From Trujillonella humicola (lineage in GTDB: Bacteria; Actinomycetota; Actinomycetes; Mycobacteriales; Geodermatophilaceae), in contig NZ_JBJNRJ010000008.1 of assembly GCF_046233715.1 (NCBI RefSeq), positions 62,001 to 126,000 of the forward strand: a DNA stretch of 64,000 nucleotides, given 5' to 3'. This document shows positions 47,910 to 59,373 of this stretch, one piece after another; positions within the stretch are counted from its first letter, which is position 1, and each line of letters opens with the position of its first letter. Made by a program: the position numbers and the translations under genes. The notes beneath the pieces are model-generated. The model saw only the letters and a program-made list of their open reading frames with translations, did not search any database and was not told the DNA's origin.

Positions 47910-49253
47910 TCAGGACCGCCCGGTCCCCCGGTGTGCCGACGCGCCACGGGTGGCCGCGGTGATCGCTGCGAGCCCCAGCGCGTACGCCGCCAGCCCGGGG
48001 AGCGGGAGACCGGCCGGGCCGTCGGTGCTCAGCCCGTCCACGGTGAGCAGGGCAAGCCCGGCACAGCAGCTCGCGACGCCGAGCGCCACCCCCGCGAGCC
48101 GGGCACCCGAGGAGGGCGGCGGCCGCCGCTGCCGTGGCACCCGCTCGAACCGGGCCACCAGCGCCACGACGCCCGCGAGCAGCACGGCGCAGGCGAGCAC
48201 CCACACCGGCCGCAGCGCGAACCACTGCGCGGAGGCGGGCTCGGGCTGCGGGAACAGCCCGGTGCCGTACAGCAGCAGGCCCGCGGCGACGACGGGCACC
48301 ATGTGCCAGAGGAAGACCGACAGGATGACCCCGTTGAGCGCCACCGTCGCCAGCCAGACGCGCGGCCGGTGCGCCAGCCGGTCCAGCGCCCGGCAGGCGA
48401 GCAGCACCAGCCCGGCCTGGGTGAGCCCCAGCGCCAGGAGCGCCAGCGACGGTGGTGCGGTGTTGTGGAACTCGTCGCCCGGGACGTTCACCATGCTGAC
48501 CGGGTACGGCCCGAGCGCCACCAGGCCCACCAGGACGGCCAGCCCGCCACCGGCCAGCAGGGCCGGCGGCCACGGGGACCCGGTCAGCCGGCCGCTGTGC
48601 CACGCGACCCCCAGGGCCAGCAGGCACAGCCACACCAGGACGAAGTTGAGCAGCTCCACCGCCGGCACCCCCGCGGACAGCCGCAGGACGTCGACCACGG
48701 CGGCCGCGCCGGCCAGTGCCGCCGGGACCCCGAGCCCGTACCGCTCGTCGGCCTGCACCACCAGCGGTGTCAGCGCGGTCAGCGCCAGGTACACGGCGAG
48801 GAACCACAGCGCGATGCCGGCCACCCAGCCCGCGGTCGCCACCAGCTCCGGATCGACGCCGGCCAGCCGGGCGAGCGCGGCCGCGGAGACGGCGACGAGC
48901 AGGAAGGCGGTGGTGGGCCGCAGCAGCCGGCGCAGCCGGCCGTCCAGCCAGCGCAACCCGTCCTGCCCCGAGCGCCGGGCGCTGATCCAGGCTGCGGCGC
49001 CGGCGTAGCCGCCGACGAGGAAGAACAGCGGCATCACCTGGAACACCCAGGTCATCGGCTGCGCCGGCGGCCAGATGCCGAGCAGGTTCACGCCGCTCAG
49101 CGTGCCGTCGTCGCCCAACCGGACCACGACGACCAGCCAGTGACCGAGGACGACGAACAGGATGGCGGCCGCACGCACCAGGTCGACGACCCGGTTGCGG
49201 CCGGGGGGCGTGCGGGCGGCGAGCTCGTGCACCCGCCCTGTGCTGCGCGGCAT
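47910..49253 (-). CDS. Acyltransferase family 3 membrane protein
   Basis: The 447-residue integral membrane protein has about ten hydrophobic segments and the opening pattern of O-acyltransferases: RNRVVDLVRAAAILFVVLGHW near 18-38 with the conserved His. A second cluster WVFQVMPLFFLVGGYA near 67-82 carries the usual F-x-V-G-G. It would acetylate or acylate sugars, lipids or peptidoglycan at the membrane. It sits between conserved genes (ald and NUDIX) and is an insertion relative to the common order. Confidence 0.88.
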   Translation of the reverse strand: MPRSTGRVHELAARTPPGRNRVVDLVRAAAILFVVLGHWLVVVVRLGDDGTLSGVNLLGIWPPAQPMTWVFQVMPLFFLVGGYAGAAAWISARRSGQDGLRWLDGRLRRLLRPTTAFLLVAVSAAALARLAGVDPELVATAGWVAGIALWFLAVYLALTALTPLVVQADERYGLGVPAALAGAAAVVDVLRLSAGVPAVELLNFVLVWLCLLALGVAWHSGRLTGSPWPPALLAGGGLAVLVGLVALGPYPVSMVNVPGDEFHNTAPPSLALLALGLTQAGLVLLACRALDRLAHRPRVWLATVALNGVILSVFLWHMVPVVAAGLLLYGTGLFPQPEPASAQWFALRPVWVLACAVLLAGVVALVARFERVPRQRRPPPSSGARLAGVALGVASCCAGLALLTVDGLSTDGPAGLPLPGLAAYALGLAAITAATRGASAHRGTGRS

Positions 49254-49450
49254 GACGGCCCTCCAGACGAGGCGCCCGACCTCGCCCGGACCTCATCCGG
49301 ACGTCGACGCGGCGCCGCTTCGACGGTCCTCGTGCCCCCTCCATGCTCCCAGGTCTGCCGGGCCCTGCCCGATCTGCCCGGGAGCGCCAGGTGACCGACC
49401 ATGGCTCTGGCCCCTCCCGGCCACCCGCACGCCTTCCCCCGGAGGACCCC

Positions 49451-50095
49451 ATGCGCCTGTACGCCGACCATCCCCCTCTGCGGCTGCGCCAGCTCGCCGC
49501 GGACGCGGGCATGCTGGCCTGGGCCGTGCTGTGGGTGCTCGTGGCCCGGGCGGTGCACGGCGCGGTGCTGGCGCTGGCCGGACCGGGCGAGGCGGTCGAG
49601 TCCCTCGGCACCTCGGTCGCCGACAGCATGGGTTCCGCGGCCGAGGCCGCCGGGGACGTGCCGGTGGTCGGCGACGAGCTGGCGGCGCCGTTCGGCGCGC
49701 TCGGCTCGGCCGGGGCCTCGGTGAGCGGCGCGGGCCGGTCGGCCCAGGACGCCGTCGGCACCCTGGCCTTCTGGCTGGCCGTGGTCCTCGTCGTCCTCCC
49801 GGTGGGCTGGCTGCTCCTGCGCTGGCTGCCCTCGCGGCTGGCCTGGGCGCGGGAGGCCGCGGCGGTCTCCCGGCTGCTGGCCGCCCCGGACGCCGATCTG
49901 GCGTTCCTCGCCGCGCGGGCGGTGGCCACCGCTCCCCTGCCCCGGCTGGCCGCCCTCCCGCCGGGCACCGGCGGGAGCTGGCGGGCCGGGGACCCCGCGG
50001 CGACCCGGCTGCTCGCCTCGCTGGAGGCCGGCCGGCTGGGACTGCGCCTGCCCGCACCGGAGCGGGCGGGCTCCGGGGCGACGGCCCCGCTCTGA
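49451..50095 (+). CDS. Membrane protein of unknown function (214 aa)
   Basis: The 214-residue protein has two membrane segments, AGMLAWAVLWVLVARAV near 19-35 and AFWLAVVLVVLPVGWLLLRW near 105-125. An Ala/Gly-rich extracellular loop of about 65 residues lies between them and a cytoplasmic C-terminal domain follows. The topology and the loop (GPGEAVESLGTSVADSMG) are typical of actinobacterial envelope proteins without known function. ATG 49451 has GGAGG directly upstream. Confidence 0.7.
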   Translation: MRLYADHPPLRLRQLAADAGMLAWAVLWVLVARAVHGAVLALAGPGEAVESLGTSVADSMGSAAEAAGDVPVVGDELAAPFGALGSAGASVSGAGRSAQDAVGTLAFWLAVVLVVLPVGWLLLRWLPSRLAWAREAAAVSRLLAAPDADLAFLAARAVATAPLPRLAALPPGTGGSWRAGDPAATRLLASLEAGRLGLRLPAPERAGSGATAPL

Positions 50096-50138
50096 GCCGC
50101 GCCGGCCCCGCACGCAGCGGTCCTGCGGCTCGGCTCAA

Positions 50139-50155
50139 CACCGGGGCACCCGGTG
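50139..50155 (+). terminator. Small stem-loop between two membrane-protein genes
   Basis: A perfect 7-bp stem CACCGGG/CCCGGTG with a GCA loop lies 44 bp after the 49451 gene. Further stems follow before the next gene, for example CCCGCCGC with GCGGCGGG near 50189-50214, so the region may be a structured leader instead. Confidence 0.4.
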
Positions 50156-50246
50156 CCGATGGGTTCGACAGCCTCGGCCCCGGTGCAGGGGCCCGCCGCG
50201 AACGAGCGAGCGGCGGGAGCACCGTGGTCCTTGCTCGGAGGTGGGG

Positions 50247-50966
50247 ATGGGACAGGCGCGACGGCGCGGTCGCGGGCCGGTGCGACGGCGGTCCGCCCGC
50301 CGCCGGCGTCCGCTCGCCTCCACCGCCGGCACCGCGGTCGCCGTCCTCGCGGTCGGGCTCGTCGTGGCGGCGGCGCCGGCGACGGAGCTGGCCGCCCAGC
50401 TCACCGCCTCGTGGTCCCCGTTCCGCGACGCCGGCACGCTGGTCGACGCCGTGCCGCAGGTCCCGCGGGTGCCCCAGGTGCCGGGGCCGGGGAGCGGGAT
50501 CGTCGATCCCGAGCCGCAGGTCACCGTCCCCGGGATCGCCGTGCCCGTCCCCCGCGACGTCGACCTGGAGATCGTGCCGCCGGTGGTGCCGCGCGGCGTG
50601 ATCCCCGAGTTCGAGCCACCGCCGGCGACGTGCGGCGGGTACAGCAGCCCCCGGCGGATCCTGCCCGGGGTCGTGCCCGGCCCCGGGTCGGCCACGCTGA
50701 GCTGGATGGCCGACAGCGACAACAGCACCGTCCGCGGCTACCGGGTGCAGGCGGTGAGCCAGGTGCTGACCACCGGCACCCAGCCCGACCCCCCGCAGGC
50801 CCTCGCCGGCCAGCGCGACGACTGCGGCGAGGTGACCGCGACGATCGGGGGCCTGACCCGCGGCGTGCCCTACGTGTTCTGGCTCGAGGAGCAGGTCTGG
50901 GACGAGCGGGCCCAGCGGATGCGGTACCTGCACGTCGGCACGACCGACCCCGTCCTCATCCCCTAG
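50247..50966 (+). CDS. Exported or membrane-anchored protein with FN3-like domain
   Basis: The 239-residue protein has a very basic start, one membrane segment (AVAVLAVGLVVAAAP near 32-46), a Pro/Val-rich spacer of about 70 residues, and a C-terminal domain with the strand pattern of fibronectin type III (SATLSWMADSDNSTVRGYRV near 148-167, then LTRGVPYVFWLEE). It would be displayed outside the cell. GTG 50241 or ATG 50247 could be the start; GGAGG precedes both. Its stop overlaps the stop of the convergent NUDIX gene by 3 bp. Confidence 0.7.
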   Translation: MGQARRRGRGPVRRRSARRRRPLASTAGTAVAVLAVGLVVAAAPATELAAQLTASWSPFRDAGTLVDAVPQVPRVPQVPGPGSGIVDPEPQVTVPGIAVPVPRDVDLEIVPPVVPRGVIPEFEPPPATCGGYSSPRRILPGVVPGPGSATLSWMADSDNSTVRGYRVQAVSQVLTTGTQPDPPQALAGQRDDCGEVTATIGGLTRGVPYVFWLEEQVWDERAQRMRYLHVGTTDPVLIP

Positions 50967-51594
50967 TCCTCGACGAGATCTGCACACTCGTCAGGATCAG
51001 CGCCTGATGGCGACGAGTGTGCAGATCTCGTCGAGAGGATCCGGTCGGCGGCGAGCAGGCCGATGACGGCGGCCGCGTTGACGATCCCGCCGGCGACCAC
51101 GCGCCGCACCGCGTCGGCCAGCGGCACCCGCTCGACGGTCATGTCGAGCTCCTCGTGCTCGGCGGTGAACCCGTCGGGCCGCTCGACGGGGCGCAGCCCC
51201 TCGGCCAGGTAGACCGACACCCGCTCGTCGCAGAAGCCGGGGCTGCTGGCGTAAGTGGTCAGCAGCGACCAGCGGTCGGCCGACAGCCCGACCTCCTCGG
51301 CGAGCTCGCGCCTCGCCGTCTCCAGCGGCGGCTCGCCGTCGGTGTCGCGCAGCCCGGCCGGCAGCTCCCACAGGTAGCCGCCGACCGGGTGGCGGAACTG
51401 CCGCAGCAGGACGACGTCGCCGTCGTCGTGCAGCGCGACGACGGCGACCGCGCCCGGGTGGCGGACCACCTCGCGCACGCTGTCGCCGCCGCCGGGCATC
51501 GCCACGGTGTCCGCGACCAGGCTGATGACCCGGCCGTCGTAGACCGTCTCGGAGGAGAGCAGCCGGTAATCGCCCGCGGCGGCCGGTTCCGACA

Positions 51595-51595
<1 letters not shown>
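50963..51595 (-). CDS. NUDIX hydrolase (ADP-ribose pyrophosphatase-like)
   Basis: The 210-residue protein has the full Nudix box at 81-103 (G.....E.......REL.EE.GL) and resembles the ADP-ribose pyrophosphatase usually found between pyrG and xerD in actinobacteria. Its ATG shares one base with the pyrG stop (TGATG). The last 23 or so residues are encoded by the palindromic hairpin at 50970-51034, so the natural tail has been replaced or extended by repeat sequence. The enzyme core ends before that. Confidence 0.92.
50970..51034. repeat. Long palindromic intergenic hairpin, copy 2
   Basis: Perfect 23-bp arms (50970-50992 and 51012-51034) have an inner ATCAG/CTGAT stem. The arm core GAGATCTGCACACTCGTC and the side sequence GGCGACGAGTG are shared with the element at 5578-5634. 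It lies at the junction of two convergent genes and overlaps the 3' end of the NUDIX gene. Confidence 0.85.
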
Positions 51596-53320
<1,725 letters not shown>

Positions 53321-53346
<26 letters not shown>

Positions 53347-55723
53347 GGGAGACCACCGTAACAGCTCCGGCGTCCCCGTCCCCGCCGGCGGCGGCCGTGC
53401 TCTGCGCCACCTCGGGGCGGGATCCGGACCGCTCCGCCGGTCCGGCCGCCAGCCACGCCAGCAGCGGCACCAGCAGGGTCGCCGCCGTGCCCGGCACGGC
53501 CACGCCGGAGTCGTTGACCGCGGCGCCGATGGCGAGGCTCAGCGCCGCCGAGAGCAGCGCCGCCCGCAGCACCGCGGCGTCGGCCGGGCGCAGCCGGGCC
53601 CGGCCGGCCGCCGTCGGCAGGCCGCCCTCGCGCGGGTTGCGGAGCAGGCCGCCGCGGCGCACCAGCCACACCGCGGCGACCAGGGCGACCGGCAGCATCC
53701 AGGCCAGCGGGCTGCGCGTCGCGATGTCGAGGTTGGCCTCGGCCTTGCGGCTGACCACCGTCCACGCCTCACCGGTGAGCACCTGCTCGACGAAGCGGCC
53801 CAGGTGCGAGCGGTCCTCCGGCTCGCCCCGCCAGTCCAGGACGGCGACGCCGCCCACGGCGACCACCGCCAGGGCCAGGATGGCAGCGAGCCGGACCACC
53901 GTGACCCGCATGCCGGTGAGCAGCATGGCCAGCAGCAGGAAGCCGGGCAGGACGGCCAGCACGCCGCCGAAGTCCCGGCCCAGCTGCGGCGCCCCGACGA
54001 CCCCGACCACCACCACGCCGATCGCCAGCACGCTGAGCCCGGTGACCATCCGCGCGCGGCCGGCCCGGGCACGGCGGCCGGCGAGGGTGGCCAGCCCCGC
54101 GGCGGAGAGCAGCGCCGAGACCGACAGCAGGCCGAAGCTGAGGTTGCCGTAGCCGGTGAACCGGCCGGCCACGATCGGGTCGTAGCCCAGCGGCGCGTTC
54201 AGCTCCAGGTGCGAACCGGTGAGCACGTCGCCGACCAGCGTGACCAGGGTGACGGCGACGACGACCGCGGCCGGCCCGAGCCGGCGCCGCCGCCACGGCC
54301 CGAGCAGCGCCAGAGCCACGACGACGGCGTCGGCGGCCAGCACGGCGATCGTGAGGGCGACCAGGGGCGAGCCGGAGCGCTCCCACGGGACGAGTCCGCT
54401 GAGGAAGGTGGCCACCGGGAGCGCCGTGGCGGCCAGGGCGAAGGTGCGCAGCGCACCGGTTCCGGGAGCGCGCCGGCCGCCGGGCGGCAGGGCACCCCGC
54501 CGCACGCCCAGCACCGCGGCGCCGGCCACCACGACCAGGGCGGAGACGGTGACCAGGGACCAGAAGAAGTAGCCGGTGTGCCGGTGGTGGGTGGTGGCCG
54601 CCACGTTGGCCCGGGCCAGCTCGGCCACGGCCTCCTCCAGCGCCGGCCGCTCCCCGCCGGCCCGCATCGCCTGCCCGTTGAACGTCGCGGGCCGGTCCTC
54701 GCCCAGCGCCCGCAGAACGGTCGGGGCGACGTCGATGAGCTGGACGTAGGGCGCCCGGCCGGTGCTGGCCGACACCAGCCAGCCGTCGCCGAAGCCGGGG
54801 CCCGCGGCCATGCCCACGTGCAGCTGCGGCCGGCCGTCGTTGACCTCGGACACGCCCTGCAGCAGCAGCAGCGTGTCCCCCGGCAGCGTGGCGACGGCGG
54901 CCCGCAGCCGGCCCACCGACTCGTCGATGCGGCTCAGCGCGGCGGCGCGCGGAGCCGGGTCGGTGCCGTCGTCGGTCTGGTCGACCCCGGGGCGGCCGGC
55001 GGTGAGCAGGGCGTCCAGCGACACCAGCGACAGCGGACACCCGTCGAGCAGCCCGGCCGCGCCGGCCGGCTCGGTCGGCAGCACCTCGTACCGGTCCAGC
55101 TCCACCCCGGGACCGGCGACGGCCAGCGTGGCGGCCCGCCCGACGACCGTGGCGCACCCGACCGCCTCGCCGAGCGCGGCCGGGCGGCTGCCGAAGCGCT
55201 GGGTGCCCGGGTCGTCGGCGGTCCGGCCGACGGCTGCCTCGGGGTCGCCCAGGCCCACCTCGACCAGCCGCTCCTGCAGCCCGCAGTAGGTCAGCGAGCT
55301 GTCCATCGCCGGCTCCTCGTCGGCCGGCGGAGCGGGCGGCGCGTCCGGGTCGGCGGGGTCCTCGGGGATGGGCACGGTCGGCAGCGGTACGGGGGGCAGG
55401 CCGTCGTCCGGCCCCGGGACGCGCACCCGGTTGCCCGCGCCGATCGTCCCCCAGCCGTCGAGGACGCACGTGGTGCCCCGGGCCGCGCGCACCGACATCG
55501 CGCCGATGGTGGAGTCCCCGGCCAGCGCCCACAGCTGCGGCGTGCCCTCGGGTGTGACGTCGGCCCAGGTCAGCCCGGGGACCCCGACGACGAGCACCCG
55601 GTCGGCACGGACGTCGTCGGCCGCGGGGGCGGCCGCCGCGGGCCCGGCCGGGCCGGGCAGCGTGAGCAGGCCGGTCAGCACGGCCAGGACGGCGACCACC
55701 AGCAGGACGGTGCGGCGGGTCAC
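53321..55723 (-). CDS. Large membrane protein with phosphatase-like extracytoplasmic N-terminal domain
   Basis: This 800-residue protein has a signal sequence (LLVVAVLAVLTGLL near 7-20). An extracytoplasmic domain of about 420 residues begins RVLVVGVPGLTWADVTPEGTP, similar to the opening of alkaline-phosphatase/phosphodiesterase-superfamily proteins. About ten membrane segments follow in the C-terminal half. Conserved phosphatase metal ligands are not obvious, so it may be non-enzymatic. It overlaps the glycosyltransferase upstream by 4 bp and pyrG downstream by 26 bp, in a run with murJ and an MraY-like gene. A role in envelope polymer synthesis or export is inferred. Confidence 0.75.
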
Positions 55724-56862
55724 GGCGGGCCCTCGGCGGGCGGTCCGAGCAGCTCCCGGTAGACGGCGACCAGCGTGCGGGCGGTCGCGGCCTCGTCCGG
55801 CCAGGTCTGCGCCTGCCGGCGTCCGGCCTCGGCGAGCTGCCGGGCGCGGGCCGGGTCGGCGAGCACGCGGTCCACCGCGGCGGAGAGGGCGGCCGCGTCC
55901 CCGACCGGGACGAGCTCGGCGGCGTCGGCGAGCAGCCCGGGCAGGCCGCCGGTGCGGGTGGCCACCAGCGGGGTGCCCGAGCGCAGCGCCTCCTGCGCGG
56001 TCAGCGAGCGCGCCTCCCACCGCGAGGGCAGCACGCACAGGTCGGCGGCGGCGAGCAGGTCGGCGACGTCGTCGCGGCGGCCGAGCAGGACCACGGGCAG
56101 CCGCTCGGCGGTGATCCGCGCCTGCAGCTCGGCGTGCAGCGGCCCGTCACCGGCCACGGCCACCAGCGGCCCGCCGTCCCCTGTCCAGCCCCGAGCCGCG
56201 TCGAGCAGGACGTCGTAGCCCTTCTGCGGGTGCAGCCGGCCGACCGCGACCACCAGCGGCCGTCTCCCGTCCAGGCCGAGCCCGGCGCGGACCTCGGCGC
56301 GGCTGCGGGTGGCCGGCGGGAGGGCGGGCGCGCTCACCGGCGCGGTGCGGACGTCGGGGGCGCCCAGCCGGCGGGCGTTGCCGGCCAGGTCGTCGGAGGC
56401 GGCGAGGACGACGTCGGCCCCGCGCACCGTGGCCCGCTCGGCGGCGCCGAGCACCCGCCGCTTCAGCCCCCCGCCGCCCTCGGGCAGCGCGTTGTGCAGC
56501 GTGAGCACCAGCGGCCGGCGGGGCCCGCCGGGCAGCCGCAGCGCGGCGGCCGCGACCAGGCCGGCCCGCAGTCCGTGGGCGTGCACCAGGTCGGCCCCGG
56601 TCAGGGCACGGCGCAGCTGCAGCACGGCCCGGGCGTCGGCGACCGGGTCCAGCCCCGCGCCGATCCCGACCGGGGTGAACGCCGCCCCCGCGGCCCGGAA
56701 GCCGAAGAGCTCGTCGGTCGCCGGCGCGCCGCACACCAGCACCTCGGCGCCGGCTACGACGACCGCCGGCAGCACCGCCCGCACGTGCGTGCCGACGCCG
56801 CCGGTGCTCGTCGCGAGCACCTCGGCCACCCGCCGTCCGGCCAGGGGCGCGGTCCCGCTCAC
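55720..56862 (-). CDS. Glycosyltransferase family 4
   Basis: The 380-residue GT-B-fold enzyme has an N-terminal GGVGTHV near 21-27, VHAHGLRAGL near 93, and the C-terminal signatures VVAVGRLHPQKGYDVLLDA near 209-227 and PSRWEARSLTAQEALRSGTPLV near 290, which includes the donor-binding E-x7-E region. It would transfer a sugar from a nucleotide donor to a lipid or polymer in the cytoplasm. It overlaps murJ and the large membrane protein by 4 bp each, so it belongs to an envelope-assembly operon. Confidence 0.92.
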   Translation of the reverse strand: MSGTAPLAGRRVAEVLATSTGGVGTHVRAVLPAVVVAGAEVLVCGAPATDELFGFRAAGAAFTPVGIGAGLDPVADARAVLQLRRALTGADLVHAHGLRAGLVAAAALRLPGGPRRPLVLTLHNALPEGGGGLKRRVLGAAERATVRGADVVLAASDDLAGNARRLGAPDVRTAPVSAPALPPATRSRAEVRAGLGLDGRRPLVVAVGRLHPQKGYDVLLDAARGWTGDGGPLVAVAGDGPLHAELQARITAERLPVVLLGRRDDVADLLAAADLCVLPSRWEARSLTAQEALRSGTPLVATRTGGLPGLLADAAELVPVGDAAALSAAVDRVLADPARARQLAEAGRRQAQTWPDEAATARTLVAVYRELLGPPAEGPP

Positions 56863-58496
56863 CGGGCACCTCCGGGGATCGCCTCGGGCTGCGGATCGGG
56901 CGCCCGCAGCGTGCGCACGGCCGCGGCCAGCGGACCCCGCGCGGTGCCCATGATGACCGCCGCCGCGATCACCAGCACGACCGCGACGACCACCGCGCCC
57001 GCGCCCAGGGCGCCGAGCGGGCCGGTGCCGGGGACGGGGTCGGCGTCGAGCAGCCGCGCCACCCCCAGGCCGCCGGCGGCGGCGAGGACGGCGGCCAGCA
57101 GCGCCGGCATCCCGGCCCGGGCCAGCCCGGTGAACGCCTCGGCGCCGGCCACCCGGACGGTCACCGCCAGCAGCGCCACGCCGGCCACGGTGACGCCGAC
57201 GGTGTGCCCGGCGCCGAGCGCCAGCCCCCGGTCCTGCGCGGGCAGCACCGCGGACAGCACGACGTCGGCGACGACGGCGAGCATCCAGCCGCCGACGACG
57301 CAGACGGTCGGCGCCTTCCACAGCCCCTGGGCGTAGAGGGCGCGGGTGAGGAAGGCGACCAGCCCGTAGCCCAGCAGTCCGGGGGCGAAGGCGATGATCG
57401 TGTCGCGCAGGGCGGCGACCGTGTCCGGGGGCCCTCGGAGCAGGAACACCCGCGCGATCGGTCCGGCCGCGCCGACCAGCACCGCCGCGGCCACCGCGCT
57501 CGCCACCGTGCCGAGCAGGACCACGGGGGCCAGCGCCCGGGCGAAGCCGGCGCGGTCTCCCCGCTCGGCCCGCTCGGCCAGCCCCGGGTACGCCGAGGTC
57601 GCCAGGGGCACGGCCAGCACCGCCCAGGGCACGAGGAACAGGGTGAGCCCGGCGGTGTAGACGACCTGCGTGCCGTCGGGCGCCCCGGAGTTGGCCAGCC
57701 GGATCGCCACGGCGGCCACCAGCTGCTGCCCGGCGAGGGTGAGGACGCCGGCCAGCGCCAGGCGGGCCACCCGCGGCGCGACACCGACCGGGAAGCGCAG
57801 TGCCGGGCGCAACCCGAGCCGCAGCCGGCGCACCGGCGGCAGCAGGCACAGGGCCAGGGCCGCGACCCCGAGCGTCGTCCCCACCCCCAGCACGAGCTCC
57901 GCCGGGCGCTCCAGGTCTGCCGCGTCGCGGGCACCGCCGATGCCGGCGAACAGCAGGTAGGCGGCGGCCACGAGCAGGCTGGACAGCAGCGGGGCCAGCG
58001 CGGGGCCGGCGAAGCGCCGGTGCGCCTGCAGCACGCCGGCGAGCACGATGCCGATCCCGTAGAGCACGACCTGCGGGGCGAAGACGACCAGGAAGCGGGC
58101 GGCGAGCTCGGTCTGGGCGGCCGGACCGCCGCCCAGCAGCAGCCGCGCGATGGGCCCGGCGAACAGTGCGACGAGGACGGCCAGCGGGGTGAGCACCAGC
58201 AGCGTCCAGCCCAGCAGGGCCGAGGCGGTGCGGCGGACCTGCTCGCGGTCCCCCGCGGCGATGCCGCCGGCGAGCATCGGCACCACCAGGCTGGCCAGGG
58301 CTCCCCCGGCCACGACCTCGAAGACGATGTTGGGGACGGTGTTGGCCGCGGTGTAGGTGTCCCCTGTGCTGTTGGCACCGACGGCGTTGGTGAAGACCAG
58401 CGTGCGGCCGAAGCCGGCCAGCCGGGCCAGCACGGTGAGCCCCGCGATCAGCGCGGCCGCGCCGGCCACCCCGCGGGCGACCTGCCGCGCGCTCAC
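56859..58496 (-). CDS. murJ: Lipid II flippase MurJ-family protein
   Basis: The 545-residue MOP-superfamily protein has about 14 membrane segments. The N-terminal LARLAGFGRTLVFTNAVGAN near 20-39 (functional Arg), VPNIVFEVVAGGALASLVVP near 49-68 and repeated AP...YG segments are typical of MurJ/MviN. It would flip lipid-linked peptidoglycan precursors across the membrane. The fused kinase-like C-terminus of the mycobacterial MviN is absent. Its neighbours are a GT4 enzyme and an MraY-like protein. It could be one of two MurJ copies in the genome. Confidence 0.88.
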   Translation of the reverse strand: MSARQVARGVAGAAALIAGLTVLARLAGFGRTLVFTNAVGANSTGDTYTAANTVPNIVFEVVAGGALASLVVPMLAGGIAAGDREQVRRTASALLGWTLLVLTPLAVLVALFAGPIARLLLGGGPAAQTELAARFLVVFAPQVVLYGIGIVLAGVLQAHRRFAGPALAPLLSSLLVAAAYLLFAGIGGARDAADLERPAELVLGVGTTLGVAALALCLLPPVRRLRLGLRPALRFPVGVAPRVARLALAGVLTLAGQQLVAAVAIRLANSGAPDGTQVVYTAGLTLFLVPWAVLAVPLATSAYPGLAERAERGDRAGFARALAPVVLLGTVASAVAAAVLVGAAGPIARVFLLRGPPDTVAALRDTIIAFAPGLLGYGLVAFLTRALYAQGLWKAPTVCVVGGWMLAVVADVVLSAVLPAQDRGLALGAGHTVGVTVAGVALLAVTVRVAGAEAFTGLARAGMPALLAAVLAAAGGLGVARLLDADPVPGTGPLGALGAGAVVVAVVLVIAAAVIMGTARGPLAAAVRTLRAPDPQPEAIPGGAR

Positions 58497-58527
58497 GGAG
58501 CGGTCTCGCGGGACCTCGCGGTCCCGG

Positions 58528-59373
58528 TCACGACGGGCGTCGGCCGAGCCGGTCCAGCTCCCGCAGGCCCGGGGTCGCCTCGATGACCCGGGTGAAGCTG
58601 ACCTTCTCGCTGACCAGGGTGAGCGCGGCGACGACGCCGAGCAGCGCCGTCCGCGACCGGCGGGAGGGCAGAGCCGCCAGCCGCAGGCCGAGGAGCGCAC
58701 CGACGGCGTTGGCGCCGCAGTCGCCGAGCATGACGCGCTCGCCGAGGTCGGCGGGCAGGACGGCGAGGGCGGCGCCCAGCGGCCCGGCGGACAGGCCGCC
58801 GCCCGGGCCCCGCAGCGTGCCGGCCGCCAGCGCCGCGGCGACCTTCCCGGCCCGGCCGGGACGCAGGTCGAGCAGGTTGAGCAGGTTGGCGGTGCCGGCG
58901 ACCAGGCCGGTGGTGAGCACGACCTCTGCGGGCCCGGTGCCGGGCCGGCGGGTCAGCAGGGCCGCGGTGGCCGCGGCCGCGCCGATGCCGGCGACCTTGA
59001 CCGCGCCGGCGGACAGCCGCCCGGCCCGGAGCGCACGCAGGTGCCCGGCGAAGCCCTTGTCCCGGGCCTGCTCGGGCCGCGCTCCGACGAGGTCGTCGTA
59101 GCCCCCCACGACGCCGGAGACGGTGCCCACGACGGCCGCGGCGGTGGCGGACCCCGCCGGCGCGCCCAGGACGGCGGTGGCGGTCGCGGCCGCGGCCAGC
59201 GCCGGACCGCCCAGCAGGGTGACCGGGCGGCCGGCGTAGTTGGTCCGGGCCCAGGCCGCGCCGGCAGGCCGGGCCGCGAGCGCGGACGCGCCGGCGAGGG
59301 CCGCACGGCCCGCCGCGGCGCCGGCGAGGGCCAGGAGCAGCCGGCGCGGGCCGCCGGCTCGCCGGGCGGTCAC
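58528..59373 (-). CDS. MraY/WecA-like membrane glycosyltransferase-family protein
   Basis: The 281-residue membrane protein carries shortened versions of the polyprenyl-phosphate sugar-1-P transferase motifs. These are NYAGRPVTLLGG near 45, GGYDDLVGA near 89-97, RDKGFAGHLRAL near 103-114, NLLNLLDLRPG near 162 and LGDCGANAVGALLG near 216-229. It is smaller than MraY (about 350 residues) and its motifs are altered, so it may have a different substrate or be non-catalytic. It overlaps mctB/steB by 4 bp and precedes murJ by 31 bp. Confidence 0.78.
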   Translation of the reverse strand: MTARRAGGPRRLLLALAGAAAGRAALAGASALAARPAGAAWARTNYAGRPVTLLGGPALAAAATATAVLGAPAGSATAAAVVGTVSGVVGGYDDLVGARPEQARDKGFAGHLRALRAGRLSAGAVKVAGIGAAAATAALLTRRPGTGPAEVVLTTGLVAGTANLLNLLDLRPGRAGKVAAALAAGTLRGPGGGLSAGPLGAALAVLPADLGERVMLGDCGANAVGALLGLRLAALPSRRSRTALLGVVAALTLVSEKVSFTRVIEATPGLRELDRLGRRPS

